Shown here in pieces: positions 32,749-41,789 of a stretch of DNA of 64,000 nucleotides. The first letter of the stretch is position 1, and every line of letters begins with the position of its first letter. The stretch spans positions 248,001-312,000 of the forward strand of contig NZ_FOWW01000004.1 of the NCBI RefSeq assembly GCF_900115565.1, given 5' to 3'. Position numbers and translations under genes: made by a program. The DNA comes from Amycolatopsis arida (GTDB taxonomy: Bacteria; Actinomycetota; Actinomycetes; Mycobacteriales; Pseudonocardiaceae). The notes beneath the pieces are model-generated. The model saw nothing but the letters and a program-made list of their open reading frames with translations, had not been told where the DNA came from and made no database searches.

Positions 32749-34284
32749 ATGATCTTCGACAAGCTCCAGGCACTGCCCGCCGACGCCGAGCCGTGGATCG
32801 TCGACCACGAGCCGATCATCGTCGCGGCGCGCGACGAGCGGATCCACCCCGGCGACGTCGCCGACGCGGCCGCGCGCACCGCCACCGTGCTCCGCGAGGC
32901 CGGGGTGGTCGGCGGCACGCGGTGCGTCGTCTGGCTCGAGTCCCCGACCGACATCATCGTCGCCTACGCGGCCATCACCGCGCTGGACGCCGTGCCCGTC
33001 CTGATCAGCCCGACGCTGACCGTGGAGACGCTCGAGGCGATGATCGACGGCGTCGCGGGCATCACCGCGGTGGTCAGCACCGGCGACCGCCTCGAGGCGG
33101 CCCGCGCCCACCTTCCCCACCTGGCCGCCGTCGACTGGCGGGAGGTGACGGCCGCGCTGCCCGGCGCCCGCCGGTTCAGCCGGGAGCCGGAGGTCGCCTC
33201 GCACGCGGCCTACGTGGTGGTGCACACCTCCGGCACCACCGGGGTGCCGAAGCTGGTGGAGTGCTCCAGCCGGAGCATCCGGTTCAACGCCTCGGTGCAG
33301 GCGGTCATCCACTGGGCCGCCCGGCTGCGCGGGTACCTCGCCCTCGCGATCTCGCCGGTGCACGGCCGCACCGTGGTCGGCATCCTCGCCGCGCTGATGC
33401 GGCGGGCACCGCTGCTGCTCCTGCAGGACGACTCCGCGGGCAACGTCGAGCGGATGCTGCTGCGGCACCGGCCGACCTACCTCGAGACGCATCCGAACAC
33501 CTTCCGCGCCTGGCAGCACCTCGCTCAGGGCGGGGCCTTCCGGTCCGTCCGCGTCTTCGGCGCCGGCTTCGACGTGATCCACCCGGACACGGTCCGCGCG
33601 CTGCTCGCCGGGTCGGGCCACCGGCTCGCCGTCTGCATGGAGGTGTACGGGCAGAACGAGTCGGGCCCGATCGCCATCCGCTGCCACCTCAAGGGGATGC
33701 CGCGGATCCCCTCGAGGTGGCAGCGCCGCCGGGAGAGGCTGATGGGCGGGCACCGGGTCGGCCCGCGGTTCGCGTTCTGCCGGGTGCGCATCCTGCGTGA
33801 CGACGGCACGCCGCAACCGCCGGGCACGCCGGGCCGGATCGTGGTCCGCACGCCGGGCACGTTCTCCGGCTACCTCAACCGGCCGGACCTGGCGTCCCGC
33901 AACCATCCGAAGGGCCGGTGGTGGGACACCGGCGACTGGGGCATGTGCTCCCGGCTGGGCCTGCTCACCCTGATCGACCGCCAGGTGGACAAGGTCTCCT
34001 CGGCGCCGAGCGCCATCGCCGTCGAGAACGTGCTGCTGGACCAGTTCCCGGAGTTGCTGGAGCTGGTGGTGGTCGACGTCGACGGCACCGTGTGGCCGGT
34101 GCTGTCCCTACGGCCCGGCTGCGAGTTCCGCGCGCGAGACTGGGCCTCCGCCGCGCCGCGGGTCGCCGCGATGGCCGATCCGCTGGTCATCCCGGACGGC
34201 GAGTTCCCCAGGACGGTCACCGGGAAGATCAAGCGCGAGCAGCTCAAGGACCTGGTGCGGCGCCGGGCGGCCGTGGCCCGCTGA
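32749..34284 (+). CDS. Adenylate-forming (ANL) ligase C
   Basis: A 511-residue ANL enzyme with HTSGTTGVPKLV, YGQNESGP, TGDWG and a canonical C-terminal RTVTGKIKREQL catalytic lysine. The blocks ETHPNTF and FDVIHPDTVR show it is a paralogue of ligase A (18787-20421). It activates a carboxylate as acyl-AMP, with the acceptor unknown. ATG at 32749 has GAAGAGG upstream. Two related ligases in one cluster may activate two different acids, or the same acid for two condensations. One is next to the 3-HAA genes and this one next to the prenyltransferase. Confidence 0.88.
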   Translation: MIFDKLQALPADAEPWIVDHEPIIVAARDERIHPGDVADAAARTATVLREAGVVGGTRCVVWLESPTDIIVAYAAITALDAVPVLISPTLTVETLEAMIDGVAGITAVVSTGDRLEAARAHLPHLAAVDWREVTAALPGARRFSREPEVASHAAYVVVHTSGTTGVPKLVECSSRSIRFNASVQAVIHWAARLRGYLALAISPVHGRTVVGILAALMRRAPLLLLQDDSAGNVERMLLRHRPTYLETHPNTFRAWQHLAQGGAFRSVRVFGAGFDVIHPDTVRALLAGSGHRLAVCMEVYGQNESGPIAIRCHLKGMPRIPSRWQRRRERLMGGHRVGPRFAFCRVRILRDDGTPQPPGTPGRIVVRTPGTFSGYLNRPDLASRNHPKGRWWDTGDWGMCSRLGLLTLIDRQVDKVSSAPSAIAVENVLLDQFPELLELVVVDVDGTVWPVLSLRPGCEFRARDWASAAPRVAAMADPLVIPDGEFPRTVTGKIKREQLKDLVRRRAAVAR

Positions 34285-34341
34285 CGCGGTGCTGGAGGGC
34301 GGGCCCGCGCCAGCGGGACCGCGAACCGGAAGGAGAGGAAG

Positions 34342-35289
34342 ATGACCGTGACGAGTGCGTCGGGCACCGCGCGGGTCCCGATCGGCGCCAAGATCGTCGG
34401 GTTCCTCCGGCTGGGCAAGATCCGGATGTACCACCACGCCTACGGGTGGCTGCTCGCCGTGCTGCTGCTGCGACTGGAGGGGCTGGTCACCGAGCGGACC
34501 GCGGGCGGCCTCGCGCTGCTGCTGGTGATGGTGCTGGCCATCCAGTTCAGTGGGGGCGCCTTCGACGACCTCGGCGGGTTCCGGGACGGCAGCGACGCCC
34601 ACAACTACGCCGGCCGGCCACCTCGGACGGTCGCGCGGAAGCCGCTGCTCACCGGGGTGCTGACCGAGTCGGAGGCGGTGGCCTTCGGCGCGGCGTGCTG
34701 GACCGTCGGCGTCGCGGCGGGCCTGCTCGCCGCGTACCTGCTGGCCGCCCCGCCGGTCGCCGTCGTGCTGCTGCTGGCCGCCCAGGTCGCGGCCGCGCAG
34801 TACTCGGTGGGGCTGAAGCTGAGCTACCGGCCGCTGGGGCTCGAGTTGACCATCTTCTTCGTGATCAGCGCGATCGCGCTCGTGCCGTACTGGTTCGTCG
34901 CCGGCCGGCCGAGCGCCGAGATCCTGCTCGCCAGCGCGTTGTTCGGCCTGTGGTTCCTGATGATCGTCAACTACGGCAACGCGTCCGACCGCGAGGGCGA
35001 CCGGGCGGTGTCCCGGCACACCCTCGCGGTGCTGCTGCCAGCAGGCTGGTTCCGGGTGCTGCTCACCCTGCTGTTCACCGGCAGCGTCACATTGCTGGCG
35101 TTGTTGTTCACCACCACGCGAATCGACCCGGTGTTGGCGGTGACCGTTGTTCCGGTGGTCGTTCTGCACGCCGCCCAGCTTTACCACGGGGTGCGCGGGA
35201 ATGATTGGCGGAAGGCGCGGTTCCTCGGGTTGAGCTCGGTGGACGCGGGCTGCCTCGGTCTGGCGGTGGCCTTCTTTCTGGCGAGTTGA
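34342..35289 (+). CDS. UbiA-family integral-membrane prenyltransferase
   Basis: A 315-residue membrane protein with about eight hydrophobic segments. The first Asp-rich motif is FDDLGGFRDGSD and the second SDREGDRA, the positions where UbiA enzymes bind magnesium prenyl diphosphate. The family attaches an isoprenoid chain to an aromatic ring or heads other C-C/C-O couplings. The ATG follows GGAAGGAGAGGA, a strong ribosome-binding sequence. No prenyl diphosphate synthase is in the window, so the donor would come from primary metabolism. Aromatic acceptor: 3-HAA-derived unit is a guess. Confidence 0.85.
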   Translation: MTVTSASGTARVPIGAKIVGFLRLGKIRMYHHAYGWLLAVLLLRLEGLVTERTAGGLALLLVMVLAIQFSGGAFDDLGGFRDGSDAHNYAGRPPRTVARKPLLTGVLTESEAVAFGAACWTVGVAAGLLAAYLLAAPPVAVVLLLAAQVAAAQYSVGLKLSYRPLGLELTIFFVISAIALVPYWFVAGRPSAEILLASALFGLWFLMIVNYGNASDREGDRAVSRHTLAVLLPAGWFRVLLTLLFTGSVTLLALLFTTTRIDPVLAVTVVPVVVLHAAQLYHGVRGNDWRKARFLGLSSVDAGCLGLAVAFFLAS

Positions 35290-35387
35290 CAGCGCCGGAG
35301 CGGTCCCAGCATCCTGGCAATGATCCGGGCTGGGCTCGGGACTCGGAACTGGGGACTGGGGACTGGGGCGCGCGACGAAGGGTGGTC

Positions 35388-37550
35388 ATGCTCGATTGGC
35401 TGGGTGACGTCGTGTACCGCCGGGCGCGCCTGGTCTTGGTGGTCGCCGGCATTTTCGTGGCCGCCGCCGGAATTCTCGCCGCGGGCGTCTTCGACACGTT
35501 GAAGGTGGGCGGCTACCTCGACCCCGAGGCCGAGTCCAGCATCGCCGCCGAACGGATCGACGCGGCGTTCGGTGGCCAGTACAACCTGGTGTTCCTGGTC
35601 GAGGCCGAGGGCCGGTCACTGGACGACCCCGCGGTGGCCGCCGAGGGCCTCCGGCTGACCCGGGAACTGGCCAGCGAGGACGGGGTCGGCAACGTCGTCT
35701 CGTACTGGTCGACCGGCAGCCCCGCGCTCACCTCGTCGGACGGGTCGAGCGCCGTCGTCGCCGCGCACGTCGACGGCGACGAGGACGCCGCGCTGCGGCA
35801 CACCCAGCGCCTCCACGACGCCTACGCCGATCGGGACGGCGTGCTCTCGGTCCGCGTCGGCGGGGAGGAGGGCGTCAACCGGGAGATCTTCCAGAACCTG
35901 CAACACAGCCTGGTGGTCGCGGAGGCCGTCGCGGTGCCGGTGAGCCTGCTGTTGCTGGTGCTGGCCTTCGGCAGCGTGGTGGCCGCGCTGCTGCCGCTGG
36001 TCATCGGCATCCTGGCGATCGTCGGCACGTTCGGCGAGCTGGCCGTGCTGGGCGGGATCACCGACATGTCGGTGCTGGCCGCGAACCTCACCACGGCACT
36101 GGGGCTGGGGCTGGGGATCGACTACGCGCTGCTGATGGTGGCCCGGTTCCGGGAACGGCTCACCGCGGGCGACGCCGTGCCCGAGGCGGTGGCCACCACC
36201 GTCCGCACGGCCGGCAGGACGATCCTGTACTCGGCGCTCATCGTCGCCGCGGCGCTGGCCACGATGGCGGTGTTCCCGCTGTACTTCCTCCGCTCGTTCG
36301 CCTACGCCGGGGTGGGTGTCGTGTTCATCGCGGCGCTGGCGAGCCTGTTCGTGGTGCCCGCGCTGCTCAGCCTGCTGGGCGGGCGGGTGAACGCGCTGCG
36401 GCTGCCCTGGTCGAAGGCCGTGCGCGGGTCGGACGCGCCGTTCTGGGGCCGGCTGGCCGACCGGGTGAACCGGCGGCCCGCGCTGGCCGGGGCACCCGTG
36501 CTGCTGGTGCTGCTGGTGCTGGCCTCCCCGTTGCTGCACGCGGAGTTCGGCACGGTGGACGACCGCGTGCTGCGGCCGAGTGCGGAGAGCCGGTCGGTGA
36601 ACGACGCGCTCGACGCGGAGTTCACCGGATTCGACGCCTCCGCCCTCCAGGTGGTGCTCGAGGGTCCGGTGCGCCAGCCCGCCCTCGCCGGCTACGCGCG
36701 CGAGCTGTCCGCCCGGCCCGAGGTCACCCACGTGGAGAGCAGCGCCGGCACGTTCGCCGAGGGGCGGCTCGCCGGCCAGCAGCCCACCGACGCGGCGCGC
36801 GGCACGCCGGACACGCAGTGGCTGACGCTGTCCACCGACCTGCCGCCGAAGACCGACGCGACGGCCGACCTGGTCCGCGCGGTCCGGGCCACCCCCGGCC
36901 CCGACGGCAGCGCGGTGCTGGTCGGTGGGGCCGACGCCGAGCTGATCGACACCAGGGCGGCGCTCGCCGCGAAGCTGCCGCTGGCCGTCGCGATCATCGT
37001 GCTGATCACGTTCGTGGTGCTGTTCCTGTTCACCGGCAGCCTGCTGCAGCCGGTGCGGGCATTGATCCTGAACGGTCTCAGTCTGGCGGCCACGTTCGGC
37101 GTCCTGGTGTGGGCCTTCCAGGACGGGCACCTCGCCGGGCTGCTGGGGTTCACCCCGCAGCCGATCGACACCGCCAACTCGATCCTGATCTTCTGCGTCG
37201 TCTTCGGCCTCTCCATGGACTACGAGGTGTTCCTGATCAGCCGGATCAAGGAGATGCACGACGCCGGGTACGACACCGCCACGGCCGTCAGCCGCGGCCT
37301 GGCCCGCACCGGGCGGATCGTGTCGGTGGCCGCCGGGCTGCTCGCCGTGGTGTTCTTCTCCTTCCTCACCGGCACGCTCAGCTTCCTGCAGCTGTTCGGC
37401 CTCGGCGCCGGGATCGCCATCCTGATCGACGCGATCCTCGTCCGTGGCGTGCTGGTCCCTGGCGCGATCGCGGTGCTGGGCCGGGCGGCCTGGTGGTCGC
37501 CGCCGGCGCTGCGCCGGCTGCATCGGCGGGTGCGCCTTGCCGAGGAGTGA
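35388..37550 (+). CDS. MMPL/RND-type membrane transporter
   Basis: A 720-residue protein with two homologous halves, each one helix, a large extracytoplasmic loop and five more helices. Conserved segments GLGLGIDYALLMVARFRE and FGLSMDYEVFLISRIKE carry the acidic relay residues of MMPL transporters. These use the proton gradient to export lipids and lipid-like natural products. The start ATG at 35388 is preceded by a short GGGGACTG-type repeat with no clear ribosome-binding sequence. With the UbiA and FAAL genes it suggests a lipophilic product that needs this type of exporter. Confidence 0.88.
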   Translation: MLDWLGDVVYRRARLVLVVAGIFVAAAGILAAGVFDTLKVGGYLDPEAESSIAAERIDAAFGGQYNLVFLVEAEGRSLDDPAVAAEGLRLTRELASEDGVGNVVSYWSTGSPALTSSDGSSAVVAAHVDGDEDAALRHTQRLHDAYADRDGVLSVRVGGEEGVNREIFQNLQHSLVVAEAVAVPVSLLLLVLAFGSVVAALLPLVIGILAIVGTFGELAVLGGITDMSVLAANLTTALGLGLGIDYALLMVARFRERLTAGDAVPEAVATTVRTAGRTILYSALIVAAALATMAVFPLYFLRSFAYAGVGVVFIAALASLFVVPALLSLLGGRVNALRLPWSKAVRGSDAPFWGRLADRVNRRPALAGAPVLLVLLVLASPLLHAEFGTVDDRVLRPSAESRSVNDALDAEFTGFDASALQVVLEGPVRQPALAGYARELSARPEVTHVESSAGTFAEGRLAGQQPTDAARGTPDTQWLTLSTDLPPKTDATADLVRAVRATPGPDGSAVLVGGADAELIDTRAALAAKLPLAVAIIVLITFVVLFLFTGSLLQPVRALILNGLSLAATFGVLVWAFQDGHLAGLLGFTPQPIDTANSILIFCVVFGLSMDYEVFLISRIKEMHDAGYDTATAVSRGLARTGRIVSVAAGLLAVVFFSFLTGTLSFLQLFGLGAGIAILIDAILVRGVLVPGAIAVLGRAAWWSPPALRRLHRRVRLAEE

Positions 37551-37566
37551 GCCGGCCGCCACGGCG

Positions 37567-38550
37567 ATGACCGCGGCCTACGTCACCGGGTTCGGCACGG
37601 CGGCCGACATCCGGGTCGGGTCGCTGCCGGTGCCGGAGCCGGGGCCGGCCGACGTCCTGGTCCGGGTCCGCGCGGCGGCGGTCAACCACGTCGACACGTT
37701 CGTCCGCTCCGGTGCCTACCGCACCGCGCTGACCTTCCCGTTCGTCCTGGGGCGCGACCTGGTCGGCACCGTCGCCCGGCCGGGCTCCGCGGTCGCCGGC
37801 TTCCCGCCAGGAACGCCGGTGTGGTGCAACAGCCTCGGGCACGACGGCCGGCAGGGGTCGTTCTCCGAGTACGCGGTGGTGCCCGCGGACCGGCTGTACC
37901 CGCTGCCGGCCGGCGTCGACCCGGTCGCCGCGGTGGCCGTGCTGCACACCGCCGCCACCGCCCACATCGGACTGTTCCGGGAGGCGGGGGTCGCGCCGGG
38001 GGAGACCGTCCTGGTCGCCGGGGCCGGTGGCGGGGTGGGCAGCGCGGCCGTGCAGCTGGCCGCCGGCGCGCTGGAAGCCAGGGTGATCGCGGTCGACAGG
38101 GCGGAGAACGCGCCGTGGTGCCGTGCCTGCGGGGCGGCCGCCGTGCTCGACCGGTCGGCGCCGGAGTTGGACAGGGCGGTCGCCGACCTGGCACCGTCCG
38201 GAGTGGACGTGTACTGGGACTGCTCCGGCCACCACGACATCGAGCGGACACTGCCGATGCTGGCCCGCGGCGGCCGGGTCGTGCTGAGCGCCGGCCTCTC
38301 CGCGCGGACCGTGCTGCCGGTCGGCGCGTGCTACACCCGGGACGTGAGCCTGCGCGGGTTCGCGATCAGCAACGCGTCGGTGGCCGACCTCGCGGCCGCC
38401 GCGGAGGTGATCAACCGCGAGCTGGCCGGCGGCCGGCTCCGCGGTCGGATCCGGGCCCGGCTGCCGCTGGCCGAGGCGGCCCGCGCGCACCGGATGCTGG
38501 AGGAGGGCGGCCAGGGCGGCCCGCCGGGACGGGTGGTCGTGCTCCCCTGA
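37567..38550 (+). CDS. Zinc-independent quinone oxidoreductase-like MDR protein
   Basis: A 327-residue medium-chain dehydrogenase/reductase. The NADPH motif is AGAGGGVGS; the cysteines of the structural zinc site are absent, as in quinone oxidoreductases and enoyl reductases. It starts 14 bases after the transporter and is the last gene that fits the cluster. It may reduce a quinone or an enone intermediate, or simply protect against quinone stress. Its exact role is not readable. Confidence 0.85.
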   Translation: MTAAYVTGFGTAADIRVGSLPVPEPGPADVLVRVRAAAVNHVDTFVRSGAYRTALTFPFVLGRDLVGTVARPGSAVAGFPPGTPVWCNSLGHDGRQGSFSEYAVVPADRLYPLPAGVDPVAAVAVLHTAATAHIGLFREAGVAPGETVLVAGAGGGVGSAAVQLAAGALEARVIAVDRAENAPWCRACGAAAVLDRSAPELDRAVADLAPSGVDVYWDCSGHHDIERTLPMLARGGRVVLSAGLSARTVLPVGACYTRDVSLRGFAISNASVADLAAAAEVINRELAGGRLRGRIRARLPLAEAARAHRMLEEGGQGGPPGRVVVLP

Positions 38551-38649
38551 GGGTCCTGCGCTGTCCGCTCCCGGCGGGTGGTCGACAATGGTCGGTGATG
38601 ATCGCGGGCACCGCGGTCGAGCGCACCCGTTCTCCGAGGAGGCCGAACG

Positions 38650-40323
38650 ATGACCGGACCCGTGGCAGCCGATCTGGCCGGCTTCGCCGACCTGGCGCTG
38701 CGCCCGGAGCTGCTGCGCGTGCTGGCCGAGCTCGGCTACGAGGAGCCGACGCCGATCCAGCGCACCGCGATCCCACCCCTGCTCGCCGGGAGGGACCTGG
38801 TCGGCCAGGCGGCCACCGGCACCGGGAAGACCGCGGCGTTCGCGTTGCCGGTGCTGCAGCGGATCGCCACGGCCGGCGCCGGGCACCACCCCGCCGCACT
38901 GGTGCTGGTGCCCACCCGCGAGCTGGCCGTGCAGGTGTGCGAGGCGATGCACCGCTACGGGCGCGAGCTGGGCACCCGGGTGCTGCCGATCTACGGCGGG
39001 CAGCCGATCGGCCGGCAGTTGCGAGCCCTCGAGCAGGGCGTCGACGTGGTGGTCGCCACCCCCGGCCGGGTGCTCGACCACCTCGCCCGCGGCACGCTCG
39101 ACCTCGACGGCCTCCGCGTGGTGGTGCTCGACGAGGCCGACGAGATGCTGGACATGGGCTTCGCCGAGGACATCGAGGCCATCCTGGAGCGGACCCCGGA
39201 CGACCGGCAGACGATGCTGTTCTCCGCGACCATGCCGCCGCGGATCGACGGGATGGTGCGCCGCTACCTCACCGACCCGGAGCGGATCGTGCTCGGCCGC
39301 GCGGCGTCGACCGGCGGCGAGGCGGCGCGGGTGCGGCAGAACGCCTACCTCGTCCCGCGCGGGCACAAGCCGGTCGCGCTCGGCCGAGTGCTCGATGTGG
39401 AGGCGCCGACCGCGGCCGTGGTGTTCTGCCGGACCCGCGAGGAGGTCGACCGGCTCACCGAGACGCTCAACGGGCGCGGTTACCGGGCGGAGGCCCTGCA
39501 CGGCGGGATGGACCAGCAGCAGCGCGACCGGGTGGTGGGCCGGCTGCGCGCCGCCACGGCCGACCTCGTCGTGGCCACCGACGTCGCCGCCCGCGGCCTG
39601 GACATCGAGCAGCTCACCCACGTCGTCAACTACGACGTGCCCAGCGCGCCCGAGTCCTACGTGCACCGGATCGGCCGGGTGGGCAGGGCTGGCCGCGAGG
39701 GGGTGGCGATCACCCTGGCCGAGCCGCGGGAGCACCGGATGCTCAAGACGATCGAGCGGGCCACCGGGCACCGCATCCCGGTGGGGAAGCTGCCCACGGT
39801 CGCCGACCTGCGGGCCCGCCGGCTGGAGCTCACCCGCGCGGCACTGCGGGAGAGCCTGCTGGACGACGATCTGGAGCGGTTCCGCGCCGTGGTGGAGCCG
39901 CTGGCGGAGGAGTTCGACGTCCTGGAGGTGGCGCTGGCCGCGGTGAAGCTGGCGCACGAGTCCGGCGGCGCCGCCGACGACGAGGAGGAGGTGCCGGACG
40001 TCGAGCTGCCACCGGCGGGCGCCCGGCGGGACCGGCGGCCGGCACCGACGGCCGGCCGCGGGTCGCGGCGCCGGCGCGCGAACGGGGGGATGACCCGCCT
40101 GTTCGTCGGTGTCGGGCGTAGCGCACGGGTCCGGCCACAGGACCTCGTGGGTGCCATCGCCGGCGAGTCGCAGCTGACCGGTCGGGACATCGGGGCGATC
40201 GAGATCGCCGACCGGTTCTCGCTGGTGGAGGTGCCGGAAGGCGCGGCGGACGACGTCGTCGCGGCGTTGCGGGCGACGACCATCAAGGGGCGCCGACCGA
40301 CCGTCCGCCGCGAGCGGTTCTAG
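38650..40323 (+). CDS. DEAD-box RNA helicase with DbpA-type RNA-binding domain
   Basis: A 557-residue helicase with motifs ATGTGKT (I), PTRELA (Ia), DEAD (II), SAT (III), ARGLDI (V) and HRIGRVGRAG (VI). The C-terminal 75 residues, beginning TRLFVGVGRSARVRPQDLVG, are a DbpA-like RNA-binding domain. Such proteins help ribosome assembly and cold adaptation in the cytoplasm. It has its own start region, and a dispersed hairpin follows its stop. It is housekeeping and probably marks the cluster boundary. Confidence 0.95.
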   Translation: MTGPVAADLAGFADLALRPELLRVLAELGYEEPTPIQRTAIPPLLAGRDLVGQAATGTGKTAAFALPVLQRIATAGAGHHPAALVLVPTRELAVQVCEAMHRYGRELGTRVLPIYGGQPIGRQLRALEQGVDVVVATPGRVLDHLARGTLDLDGLRVVVLDEADEMLDMGFAEDIEAILERTPDDRQTMLFSATMPPRIDGMVRRYLTDPERIVLGRAASTGGEAARVRQNAYLVPRGHKPVALGRVLDVEAPTAAVVFCRTREEVDRLTETLNGRGYRAEALHGGMDQQQRDRVVGRLRAATADLVVATDVAARGLDIEQLTHVVNYDVPSAPESYVHRIGRVGRAGREGVAITLAEPREHRMLKTIERATGHRIPVGKLPTVADLRARRLELTRAALRESLLDDDLERFRAVVEPLAEEFDVLEVALAAVKLAHESGGAADDEEEVPDVELPPAGARRDRRPAPTAGRGSRRRRANGGMTRLFVGVGRSARVRPQDLVGAIAGESQLTGRDIGAIEIADRFSLVEVPEGAADDVVAALRATTIKGRRPTVRRERF

Positions 40324-41190
40324 CGCTCCACGCCGGGACCTTCCGCCGGGGCAGGGGAGCACCACCGCCAGCACCGCCACCACCGCCACCAAGGGGCCTT
40401 GGTGGCACGAGCGCCCCCGGGTTCCGGCGCCCCGCTCGCGCGACTGTGTTGGTAATCACAATTTCCGCCGGCCTCGTGGCCGCTCCGGAGGGCGCGACGG
40501 AAAACATTCCCGTGCATGGTCGACTCATTCCGTGGCGACTCGGAAACGAGGAGTCACCGACGGTTTCCGGTAACCGCGGGTGAGCGAGCCATGCCTACCG
40601 GTGTCTATTGTCAACTGGGAAAGGATAGGGTTCGGAAAGCTCCAACTTGTCGCGTTTCCGCTGGTCAGCGCGGCAACGGCGGGATCAGGTGCAGCGATGG
40701 GATGATCGGATGACGCCGCCCGGGTCTGTCGAACTGCTCCGAACGGAGATACCGTGGAGGGCGCTGTCGAGGCACAATTTTCTGGCCTGCCGACCACCGA
40801 TCCACTGCCCCGGGAGTAGTCATCAGTTCGCACGGGAAGCGGAAGCCCAGCGGGAGCACCCCGGAGTTCCACCCGCTCGCGTTCGGTGGCTGGGGTGACT
40901 ACCAGCAGTGGGCCGAGCACGACTTTCGCCACCGCGAGCCGGACGACGAGCCGCCGGCCGGCTCCAGCCCGCCCACCGGCGGCGATGTCGGCGGTGCCGA
41001 CGATCGCACCCCCGCTCCGCCGCAGGAGCGGGATCTCCCCCGCCCCTACCCGAGGGGAACCGGAGCGCCCGCGCCGGGCCCGCGCCGCGCCGCGGAGCTC
41101 GGGCCGCGCTCCGCCGCCGAGGCGCGGGACCGGGACGAGCCGTCGTCCTGGCCGGGTGCCGGTGACGCCGGGGACGGCGAGGACCTGGTC
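40324..41190. other. Long intergenic region with hairpin, AT-rich patch and an open frame lacking a start codon
   Basis: The first 80 bases hold a CCACCG-rich stretch and the hairpin at 40385-40406. The part 40430-40860 is less GC-rich and I see no convincing gene. From 40714 the frame of the DUF742 gene is open without ATG, GTG or TTG until 41191, and from about 40830 it has coding-like third-position G/C, so an N-terminal extension might be translated from a rare start. Confidence 0.5.
40385..40406. terminator. Hairpin GCCACCAAGG / CCTTGGTGGC after the helicase gene
   Basis: Perfect 10-base arms with a two-base loop, 62 bases after the helicase stop. An almost identical hairpin lies at 51210-51232 after a different operon, so this is a dispersed element with probable terminator function. 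Confidence 0.65.
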
Positions 41191-41526
41191 ATGGTGCGGC
41201 CGTACGTGCGCACCCGCGGGCGGGCCAGCACGTCCTACGACCTGCGCCTGGAGTCGCTGATCTCCGCGACCCGGCTGCGGGTGCCGATCGACCGGTCCCG
41301 GTTGGGCGCCGACCACCTGGCGATTTGCCAGCTGTGCACCAAGCCCACGTCGGTCGCCGAGATCGCCGCGCACCTGCGCGCGCCGCTCGGGGTGGCCAGG
41401 GTCCTCATCGGCGACGGGCTGGACCTCGGCCTGCTGATGCTGCACGAGAACACCACCATCGCCGACGGCCGCCCGCCGCTCGAGCTGCTGCACCGCGTCG
41501 TCGACGGGCTGCGCAAGCTCGCCTGA
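41191..41526 (+). CDS. DUF742-family protein (orphan)
   Basis: The 111 residues begin MVRPYVRTRGR and contain LESLISATR, QLCTKPTSVAEIAAHLRAPLGVARVLIGDG and a C-terminal helix, the DUF742 winged-helix-like pattern. DUF742 proteins usually stand in a conservon with a histidine kinase, a roadblock protein and a small GTPase; none of these are here. Homologues generally have an N-terminal extension; in this gene the frame is open for 480 further bases upstream, with plausible codon use, but with no ordinary start codon. ATG at 41191 is therefore a minimal call. Confidence 0.65.
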   Translation: MVRPYVRTRGRASTSYDLRLESLISATRLRVPIDRSRLGADHLAICQLCTKPTSVAEIAAHLRAPLGVARVLIGDGLDLGLLMLHENTTIADGRPPLELLHRVVDGLRKLA

Positions 41527-41566
41527 GCGCCCGCACCCGGAACCGAACGCTCGGGAGGACATTTCC

Positions 41567-41618
41567 CATCCCGACCCCCCATCCCGACCCCCCATCCCGA
41601 GCCCCCAACCCGAGCCCC
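41567..41618. repeat. 13-bp tandem repeat, four copies
   Basis: Two exact copies of CATCCCGACCCCC are followed by CATCCCGAGCCCC and CAACCCGAGCCCC, then a partial copy. It is non-coding, between the DUF742 gene and the RsbR-like operon. Confidence 0.85.
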
Positions 41619-41714
41619 TTCATCCCGAGCCGGTGACGCCGCCGCGCTACCCGCGCCCGCCCGCGCCCCGCAGGGTGGAGCCGACACGACGTCCGGGGAG
41701 GTCGACGGGATCCG

Positions 41715-41789
41715 GTACTCGAGGTGCGCGGGCCGCGGCACGCCTACGGCGACACGGTCGCGCTGGCCGGGGTGGACCTGACGCGTGCC
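41715..41789 (+). pseudogene. Decayed N-terminal fragment of an ABC-transporter ATP-binding protein
   Basis: The frame reads VLEVRGPRHAYGDTVALAGVD, which is the first beta strands of a typical ABC ATPase (LEVRGL...YGDT.AL.GVDL). The homology stops after about 25 residues, before any Walker A motif (the GxxGxGKS segment is absent). It is most simply explained as the remnant of a deleted ABC-transporter gene. Confidence 0.55.

Noticed and set aside
35338-35372. GGGGACTG-type tandem repeat before the MMPL gene
   Set aside because: Very short and simple; no support for a functional site.
40516-40713. Small open frame of 65 codons downstream of the helicase
   Set aside because: No ribosome-binding sequence, no homology and AT-richer composition than real genes here.
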